Source: Ignavibacteriota bacterium (GTDB taxonomy: Bacteria; Bacteroidota; Ignavibacteria; Tepidaquicellales; Tepidaquicellaceae). From it: a stretch of DNA of 12,568 nucleotides. The translations under genes and the position numbers were made by a program. The notes beneath the pieces were generated by a model that was not told where the DNA came from, ran no database searches, and saw only the letters and a program-made list of their open reading frames with translations. Shown piece by piece: positions 7,833 through 12,568 of the stretch. Position 1 is the stretch's first letter, and the number at the start of each line of letters is the position of its first letter. Where the stretch lies: assembly GCA_003158365.1 (NCBI GenBank), contig PMIW01000121.1, positions 1 to 12,568 on the forward strand. The letters run 5' to 3'.

Positions 7833-9650
7833 TTACTTTTCTTCCTGGCTAAAGCCGAATCTAAGCTTCTCTTTTTTGAATTGAATATTCTTTTCTTCTT
7901 TAGCTTCTTTCTTTATTACTTCCTTAACTTCTTTAACTTCTTTTATTTCTTTTTTTTCTTCCTTAACTTCTTTTACAATCACATTATCCGTACTGAACGA
8001 ATCATCAAATCTCATCGTCACTTCTTTCGGCACTTCCGGTCTCAAAGACCTCACATTTTCTTTAACCACTGCAGCTTCTTCCTCGAAAACAAAAAATCCT
8101 TCGCCCGGTGAATTCATCTCGCTTATATCAGCCTGGTTTATGTTTTCATAGTTATCGATTTCATCCATCACATTCACATTCATTTCTTTATCTATACCAA
8201 GTATCTTGAACTCACTGTCCATGATGCTTCTTGAATCCTGGGATGCATAATCTTCTTCACCGTAATTATCCACATACATAAGCGATTTTTCAACTTCCGT
8301 TCCCGTTAGCTCGTTCACCCTTTTCCTCATCAAAAACTTTTCTTTTAACTCCAGGTATTTTCCGACTTCGTAAATCTTTTTATTCAGGGAATTTTTAATC
8401 TGCTTTATTGTCTCAGGATTATAAAGCTTGCACTGGTTATTCCTCTTTAATGGAATGCCCTTTAATATTACATCGGATATATCCTTCGTGTCAAAATTTT
8501 CAACCAGGAATTCGCTGACTTTTTCCGAATTTATTTCGGGCACGTTTAAAATGTTTCTCAAATCGTTTAAGTTGAAGAAAACCAGGTTTGCAAACTTGTT
8601 TTTTTCAATACTGCCGTAATTGTCCGATATTTTCAATGCTCTCGCAGGGTTAACGGTAACCATTCTTAATATTTCATCATAGCTGAAATATTCTTTTCTT
8701 AAAAGCGAAGATAGAACTTTCAGCTCGCTGAAAACGCTTCTCCCGTTGAATCCCGAGCCGAGCGATATATTTAGTTCCCTGTTTATGTAATCGTAAAAAT
8801 CGAAATTCTTTTCACCGAGTTTTAAAATGTCTGTCGGTGAAAGAACAATGTTCGACCGTTTTTTGCAAAGCATTTCTATTTCATCCTGGTTCATGTAAAT
8901 GGGATTGCTGAATATTACCTTGTCTGATAAAAGCTCTGCTTCCCAAAGAAGTTTTATAAGTGATTTTGCAAAATTCTTTTTCAGTATTTCAAGACTTGTT
9001 GATTTCTGAAGAACTTCAAAGAATAATATTTTTTTTCCGCTGGCAAACGAGCTCACAAGCGCATTCAGGGAGTATGTGTTAATCTCATCTTCATCCTTAA
9101 TACCGATGCAATGAAGAAATCCTTTTTCACTTAAAAAACTGCTGAATGAATTATCATAAGCAGTATAGACAATATCCTGGTAAGAAAGAAATCCGAACTT
9201 GCGGTTTTCGGAAATAAAATCCTTCGTGAACAATCTCGAACTTTCAAGTATAACTGCCTCACCGTTTTGCAAAGAAGAATAATAATTTATTGCAATCAGG
9301 TTTTTTAAATCATCTTTATTCTTCGACTCCAGAAAATATTGTTCCACAAGCGAGGTCGAAAGATTATCGCTCAGGTTGCTGAAATTAAAACCCTTAAGAA
9401 ATGAAGTGCACTGGTAAAAAGTGGAATTTAAATTCAAATTTAAAAAAGAAGGAACAATCAGTTTGTCGTGAGCGTCAATTATATAAGCACCCGGGTACTT
9501 TGAAAATATTACACTGTTGTTGATAAGCTCATTTTCGTAATCAATATCAAATATCCTGTCATTTTTTATAACAAGACTGAAATAGCCCGTCCTGCCCGAA
9601 TCGTCGAGAGTTAATACCAATGCGTTCTTTATGACTATCAGCTTATCCAT
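7833..9650 (-). CDS. Amidohydrolase-like protein lacking metal ligands (probable pseudoenzyme), with charged C-terminal tail
   Basis: 605 residues. The first 400 follow the cyclic-deaminase/chlorohydrolase branch of the amidohydrolase superfamily (SsnA, MTA/SAH deaminase type). There is an N-terminal beta-sandwich start (LIVIKNALVLTLD), VPSFLNLNLN where the family has PGFxNxHxH, SPTDILKL, ISLGSGFNG where it has xxLGTDG, and EILRMVTVNPARALKI then GSIEKNKFANLVFFNL, a clear match to the family's C-terminal motif. The metal site is gone: HxH is N73-L74-N75, the later His aligns with Asn249, and the GTD aspartate aligns with Gly300. Only two histidines occur in the protein (61 and 180). After about residue 430 the sequence leaves the family: an acidic region (about 450-530), then a Lys/Glu-rich segment with KEV repeats (about 560-588). 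No signal peptide or membrane segment is seen. It converges with uvrA, 63 bases apart, and lies 115 bases after the glycosylasparaginase gene. Function unknown; a structural or binding role is inferred. Confidence 0.85.
   Translation of the reverse strand: MDKLIVIKNALVLTLDDSGRTGYFSLVIKNDRIFDIDYENELINNSVIFSKYPGAYIIDAHDKLIVPSFLNLNLNSTFYQCTSFLKGFNFSNLSDNLSTSLVEQYFLESKNKDDLKNLIAINYYSSLQNGEAVILESSRLFTKDFISENRKFGFLSYQDIVYTAYDNSFSSFLSEKGFLHCIGIKDEDEINTYSLNALVSSFASGKKILFFEVLQKSTSLEILKKNFAKSLIKLLWEAELLSDKVIFSNPIYMNQDEIEMLCKKRSNIVLSPTDILKLGEKNFDFYDYINRELNISLGSGFNGRSVFSELKVLSSLLRKEYFSYDEILRMVTVNPARALKISDNYGSIEKNKFANLVFFNLNDLRNILNVPEINSEKVSEFLVENFDTKDISDVILKGIPLKRNNQCKLYNPETIKQIKNSLNKKIYEVGKYLELKEKFLMRKRVNELTGTEVEKSLMYVDNYGEEDYASQDSRSIMDSEFKILGIDKEMNVNVMDEIDNYENINQADISEMNSPGEGFFVFEEEAAVVKENVRSLRPEVPKEVTMRFDDSFSTDNVIVKEVKEEKKEIKEVKEVKEVIKKEAKEEKNIQFKKEKLRFGFSQEEK
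7918..7944 (-). repeat. Three 9-base tandem units encoding KEV repeats in the amidohydrolase-like gene
   Basis: Plus-strand units ACTTCCTTA, ACTTCTTTA and ACTTCTTTT follow each other at 7918-7926, 7927-7935 and 7936-7944. A further ACTTCTTTT lies at 7966-7974. The unit is three codons long, so changes in copy number would keep the reading frame. It encodes the Lys/Glu/Val tail of the overlapping gene. Confidence 0.7.
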
Positions 9651-9765
9651 CTTTTTTAACCCGGTGTATCTGTTAAGTTATAAGGTTTTAAAGTAATAAT
9701 GTTATAAAGTATAAAATATATATTATAAATTCTAATCAAATTAATCTTCTAATCTTCTAATAAAA
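9651..9765. promoter_or_regulatory. AT-rich gap upstream of the amidohydrolase-like gene
   Basis: 115 bases, almost entirely A/T, between the glycosylasparaginase stop and the amidohydrolase-like start. On the minus strand a TATAAT occurs at 9727-9722, a possible -10 box, but the nearest -35-like hexamer (TTAGAA, 9752-9747) is 19 bases away and weak. A direct repeat of AATCTTCT (9743-9750 and 9751-9758) sits just upstream of it. There is no GC-rich hairpin, so I cannot tell whether transcription ends here or reads through. Confidence 0.25.
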
Positions 9766-10725
9766 TTACAGATTTTCAAAAACAAAATTCTCATGCAGTA
9801 AATATTCACTGTCATATAGTTTATTTATATCATCTTTATAAAGAGCATAATGGAATCCCCCCCTGACACTGCATGCGCCTGCTTCCCCTGCTTTATTAAT
9901 GGCTATAAACCCAACCTGGTAAATGTGGTTTCGGTTCTTTGTTGAAAGCAGGTTTAATTTATAAACTCTTTCACACGCTTTCCTGCACGCTTCGTAAGGG
10001 GATAACCCGTTACTCATTAATTCTACTACAAGAAAACTTCCGCATGCACGTACGCATTCTTCACCCCTTCCTGTAGAAGCAGCGGCACCGACTTCCCCAT
10101 CGACATAAAGTCCCGCACCGATAATGGGAGAATCGCCCACCCTTCCGTGCAGTTTCCACGCCATGCCGCTTGTAGTGCAGGCGGCCGATAAATTTCCGTC
10201 TGCATCGACTGCAACCATTCCTATCGTATCGTGAAAACCGTCTTCATTTATATTGTCATATTCAAACCTGTTTAAAATAAAATCATCGGTATGCTTTTCT
10301 TCAGCCTTGGTCGAATCTGATGCTTTCCATTCCTGGAATTTCTTTATCGAAAGTTCAGTCAAAAGACTTTCGGGAGTAAATCCGTTTTTCAATGCAAAGT
10401 CATATGCACCGTCTCCTGCAAGTATCGTGTGCTCCGTATTTTCAAGTATAAGTCTCGCAAGACTCACGGGATTTTTTATATTTTCCACGCAAATAACGGA
10501 ACCTATCCTCGCCTTCCAGTCCATTATTGCCGCATCAAGCGTTACTCTCCCGTCTGCATCGGGCAGGCCGCCGTATCCGACGCTTAAAACACAAGGGTCG
10601 TCTTCAGCTTCTTTTACTCCTGCTTCAACCGCATCAAGCGAGTTACCGCCCCTTTTCAAAATTTCATAAGCGGCATCGTTTGCCGCAAGCCCGTGCTTCC
10701 ATGTCGATAAAACTACCGGTTTCAT
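9766..10725 (-). CDS. Glycosylasparaginase-type N-terminal-nucleophile hydrolase (asparaginase family 2)
   Basis: 319 residues, matching the aspartylglucosaminidase branch of the Thr-nucleophile asparaginases along most of its length. Key segments are STWKHGLAAND, GGNSLDAVEAG (26-36), SVGYGGLPDADG (48-59), TLDAAIMD, IKNPVSLAR, HTILAGDGAYDFA, HDTIGMVAVD (165-174), HGRVGDSPIIGAGLY (193-207) and STGRGE (217-222). The family matures by cutting itself before the Thr of DTIG, here Thr167, giving an alpha chain of about 18 kDa and a beta chain of about 16 kDa. Arg195 and Asp198 of GRVGDS and the Thr-Gly pair 218-219 are the substrate and oxyanion residues. Unlike the lysosomal enzymes it has no signal peptide, so it should be cytoplasmic. 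Likely activities are hydrolysis of N4-glycosyl-asparagine, of beta-aspartyl peptides, or of asparagine; the sequence does not decide. It starts 19 bases after ispD, with an AAGGAA at 10734-10729 that sits close to the ATG. Confidence 0.92.
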   Translation of the reverse strand: MKPVVLSTWKHGLAANDAAYEILKRGGNSLDAVEAGVKEAEDDPCVLSVGYGGLPDADGRVTLDAAIMDWKARIGSVICVENIKNPVSLARLILENTEHTILAGDGAYDFALKNGFTPESLLTELSIKKFQEWKASDSTKAEEKHTDDFILNRFEYDNINEDGFHDTIGMVAVDADGNLSAACTTSGMAWKLHGRVGDSPIIGAGLYVDGEVGAAASTGRGEECVRACGSFLVVELMSNGLSPYEACRKACERVYKLNLLSTKNRNHIYQVGFIAINKAGEAGACSVRGGFHYALYKDDINKLYDSEYLLHENFVFENL

Positions 10726-10744
10726 TTATTCCTTATTGCTGAAA

Positions 10745-11416
10745 TTATTTTTTGAAATTTTTTAAATCTTCCTTAACGGTTACTTTTATGTTCGTATCTT
10801 CACCTTCTATTAATTTTATTTTATATCCCGCATATTCAACAATCGCAGCTTCATCCGTACCAATATAATTATCTCTGTAAGCTTTTTCAAATGATTTTAC
10901 AAGAATATCATACCTGAAAATCTGGGGCGTCTGAATCCTGTATAAATTTTCCCTCGGTACTGTGTTCTGAACTATTAGATTTTTGTCTGTTCTTTTTACT
11001 GTATCACTCATTAATAACCCGGGAATCACAGATTTGAATTTATCGGTTTCGCTGATTAGCCTTTGAATCAAATCAGCACCGACAAACGGTCTGACAGCAT
11101 CGTGAATCATAATAAAATCATTCTTTCTGCAGTTAAGGTTCATCAAAGCATTATAAACAGAATCCATCCTCTTCTCCCCGCCCTCGACAATTTTAGTGAC
11201 CTTTTTTATATTATTATCAAAGATAATTTTTATTAAGCTGTCAAAAAATATTTTCTGAGCCGAAATGACAATAGAATCAATTCCCTTTATTGAATTAAAT
11301 TTTTCAAGAGTATGCGCTATTAATTCTTTACCTGCAATCTTGACAAACTGTTTTGGAGTTTTTCCGGTAAACCTTTTTCCGGAACCCGAGGCAGGAATAA
11401 TTACATAAAAACTCAT
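10745..11416 (-). CDS. ispD: 2-C-methyl-D-erythritol 4-phosphate cytidylyltransferase
   Basis: Third step of the MEP isoprenoid pathway: joins MEP to CTP to give CDP-methylerythritol. At 223 residues it has the normal length. The nucleotide-binding N-terminus is IIPASGSGKRF (6-16, with Arg15), followed by TPKQFVKIAGK (Lys22). HDAVRPF (105-111, Asp106) binds Mg and CTP. SDTVKRT, then IQTPQIF (161-167), form the MEP site and dimer arm. TDEAAIVEYAG and NIKVTVKEDL (209-218, Lys211) complete the signature. All the main catalytic residues seem present. It is the first gene of a probable two-gene unit with the glycosylasparaginase. Upstream, a terminator separates it from queA, so its promoter should lie in the 37 bases between hairpin and ATG or inside the hairpin region. 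No ribosome binding site is obvious. Confidence 0.96.
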   Translation of the reverse strand: MSFYVIIPASGSGKRFTGKTPKQFVKIAGKELIAHTLEKFNSIKGIDSIVISAQKIFFDSLIKIIFDNNIKKVTKIVEGGEKRMDSVYNALMNLNCRKNDFIMIHDAVRPFVGADLIQRLISETDKFKSVIPGLLMSDTVKRTDKNLIVQNTVPRENLYRIQTPQIFRYDILVKSFEKAYRDNYIGTDEAAIVEYAGYKIKLIEGEDTNIKVTVKEDLKNFKK

Positions 11417-11453
11417 CTATAATGGATTAAATAATTTTGAAGTTGTAAAAATT

Positions 11454-11481
11454 CTGCAAAAGTCTTTCCGGACTTTTGCAG
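11454..11481 (-). terminator. Rho-independent terminator of queA
   Basis: A perfect 11-base inverted repeat, CTGCAAAAGTC (11454-11464) and GACTTTTGCAG (11471-11481), with a 6-base loop. Read on the minus strand, the direction of queA, it is followed at once by AATTTTTAC, a short U-tract. It lies 37 bases past the queA stop and 37 bases before the ispD start. The plus-strand side is followed by TTATTATAAATTTG, so it may be weakly active in that direction too, but no plus-strand gene precedes it. Confidence 0.8.
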
Positions 11482-11518
11482 TTATTATAAATTTGTTTTT
11501 GAAATAAGCTTTCTTGTT

Positions 11519-12553
11519 TTATATTACCATCATTGAATCACCGTATGCATAGAACTTGTAATTTTCTTTTATGGCTTTCTTATATGCCTTCATCACAAAA
11601 TCCCTCTCCGCCATGGTGCAAACAAGCATCAGCAAAGTGCTTTGAGGCATGTGGAAATTTGTGATAATCTTATTTACGATGCTAACCGACTGCGGTGGAT
11701 GAATGAATTTATCGGTCCAGCCCTTGCTCGGCCTTACGTTTTTTCCCGTTATAACGCTTGATTCAAGCGCACGTACAACAGATGTTCCCGCTGCAATAAC
11801 TTTTTTCCTTTTATATATTGATTGATTTATCAGGTCCGAATTTTCCTTTGTAATTTCATAGAACTCGGAATCCATCCTGTGCTTTGATAAATCTTCGACT
11901 TCAACCAGCCTGAATATCCCAAGCCCGATATGCAGTGTTACATATGCAATATTTACACCTTTATCGTGAATTTTCTTCAGCATTTCTTTTGTGAAGTGCG
12001 CACCTGCTGCAGGCGCAGCTACTGAGCCGACGTGCTTGGCAAATACGGTCTGGTAAAATTCTTTATCCTTTTCGGTAGATTCTCTTTTTATGTAAGGAGG
12101 AAGAGGAGTCTTGCCTAGTCTCTCTATATATTTTTTGAAGTCGTCTTTAACATTAAATCTGACTATCCTGCCTCTCGAAGTAGTGTTGTCGATAACTTCG
12201 CAGTAAAGATGCTTTGTGAAAAATATCCTGTTTCCGATTCTCACTTTCCTTGCAGGATCAACTACTACATCCCATATATTTTCAGTTTCGGACAACTGTC
12301 TCAGTAAAAACACTTCTATTTTGGCTTTGGTCTTTTCTTTTGTTCCGAATAACCTCGCGGGAAAAACTTTTGAATCGTTTAATACAAGCACATCACCCGG
12401 ATCCATGTAATCAATTACATTTCTGAACTTTAAATTCCTGATAGACTCATCCGCCCTGTTCAGCAGCATCAGCTTGCAGTGGTCGCGCGGTGATTTTGGC
12501 TGTTTGGCAATTAAATTTTTTGGTAACGAAAATTTAAATTGTGATAGTTTCAT
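11519..12553 (-). CDS. queA: S-adenosylmethionine:tRNA ribosyltransferase-isomerase
   Basis: Moves the ribosyl part of SAM onto 7-aminomethyl-7-deazaguanine in the tRNA wobble position, forming epoxyqueuosine. At 344 residues it has the normal QueA length. Seen in order: IAKQPKSPRDHCKLMLLNR at the N-terminus, DVLVLNDSKVFPARLFG, GKTPLPPYIKR, EFYQTVFAKHVGSVAAP, GAHFTKEML, VTLHIGLGIF, AAGTSVVRALES, TNFHMPQSTLLMLV and YKFYAYGDSMMVI at the C-terminus. Three signature spots differ from the common form: PAAGAHFT for PTAGLHFT, and GIFRLV for GTFxPV. The start at 12553 gives the standard MKLSQFxFxLP N-terminus. Only 15 bases of upstream sequence are in the window, so its promoter is not visible. The downstream hairpin suggests it is the last gene of its transcript. 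Confidence 0.96.
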   Translation of the reverse strand: MKLSQFKFSLPKNLIAKQPKSPRDHCKLMLLNRADESIRNLKFRNVIDYMDPGDVLVLNDSKVFPARLFGTKEKTKAKIEVFLLRQLSETENIWDVVVDPARKVRIGNRIFFTKHLYCEVIDNTTSRGRIVRFNVKDDFKKYIERLGKTPLPPYIKRESTEKDKEFYQTVFAKHVGSVAAPAAGAHFTKEMLKKIHDKGVNIAYVTLHIGLGIFRLVEVEDLSKHRMDSEFYEITKENSDLINQSIYKRKKVIAAGTSVVRALESSVITGKNVRPSKGWTDKFIHPPQSVSIVNKIITNFHMPQSTLLMLVCTMAERDFVMKAYKKAIKENYKFYAYGDSMMVI

Positions 12554-12568
12554 TTAGTTTATTTTAAA
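12554..12568. other. Right edge of the window, upstream of queA
   Basis: Fifteen A/T-rich bases preceding the queA start. They contain no recognisable ribosome binding site; the promoter or an upstream gene lies beyond the window. Confidence 0.4.

Noticed and set aside
9743..9758. AATCTTCT direct repeat
   Set aside because: Two 8-base copies in a very AT-rich gap are likely by chance; noted only as part of the upstream region.
10253..10742. Two plus-strand open frames of 138 and 71 codons
   Set aside because: Both are antisense to the glycosylasparaginase gene and have biased, motif-free translations.
1..12568. Mobile elements, CRISPR arrays, tRNA or rRNA genes, toxin-antitoxin or defence genes
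   Set aside because: I found no transposase, integrase, regularly spaced repeats, tRNA cloverleaf or defence-type genes; the content is chromosomal housekeeping.

Overview
The window is a compact, AT-rich stretch of bacterial chromosome carrying nine protein genes. Eight are core housekeeping or small-enzyme genes and one looks like a catalytically dead enzyme relative. I see no RNA genes, insertion sequences, phage genes or CRISPR arrays. Most starts lack a clear Shine-Dalgarno sequence, isoprenoid synthesis uses the MEP pathway (ispD), and the UvrA, Rel and QueA sequences have a Bacteroidota/Ignavibacteria/Chlorobi feel. I therefore suggest a member of the FCB group, possibly Ignavibacteria. 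This is recognition from memory, not a phylogeny.

Layout. (1) Positions 1-1795, plus strand: the 3' three quarters of a rel/spoT (p)ppGpp synthetase-hydrolase, open at the left edge. (2) Positions 4741 down to 1802, minus strand: a tight four-gene run folC, a HAD phosphatase, acpS, and a small membrane-anchored TPR-like protein, with gaps of 24, 1 and 26 bases. It collides tail to tail with rel, 6 bases apart. (3) Positions 4742-4931: a divergent AT-rich promoter region. (4) Positions 4932-7769, plus strand: uvrA, the nucleotide-excision-repair ATPase. Its reading frame has no ATG, GTG or TTG at the expected start. (5) Positions 9650 down to 7833, minus strand: an amidohydrolase-like protein that has lost the metal-binding residues of its family and has gained a long acidic and Lys/Glu-rich tail. 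(6) Positions 11416 down to 9766, minus strand: ispD followed 19 bases later by a glycosylasparaginase-type Ntn hydrolase. (7) Positions 12553 down to 11519, minus strand: queA, separated from ispD by a clear hairpin terminator.

Functionally the genes cover stringent response, folate and acyl-carrier-protein maturation, DNA repair, isoprenoid precursor synthesis and tRNA queuosine modification. They do not form one pathway. The two points most worth following are the missing uvrA start codon and the degenerate amidohydrolase. I did not find a convincing new multi-gene system.
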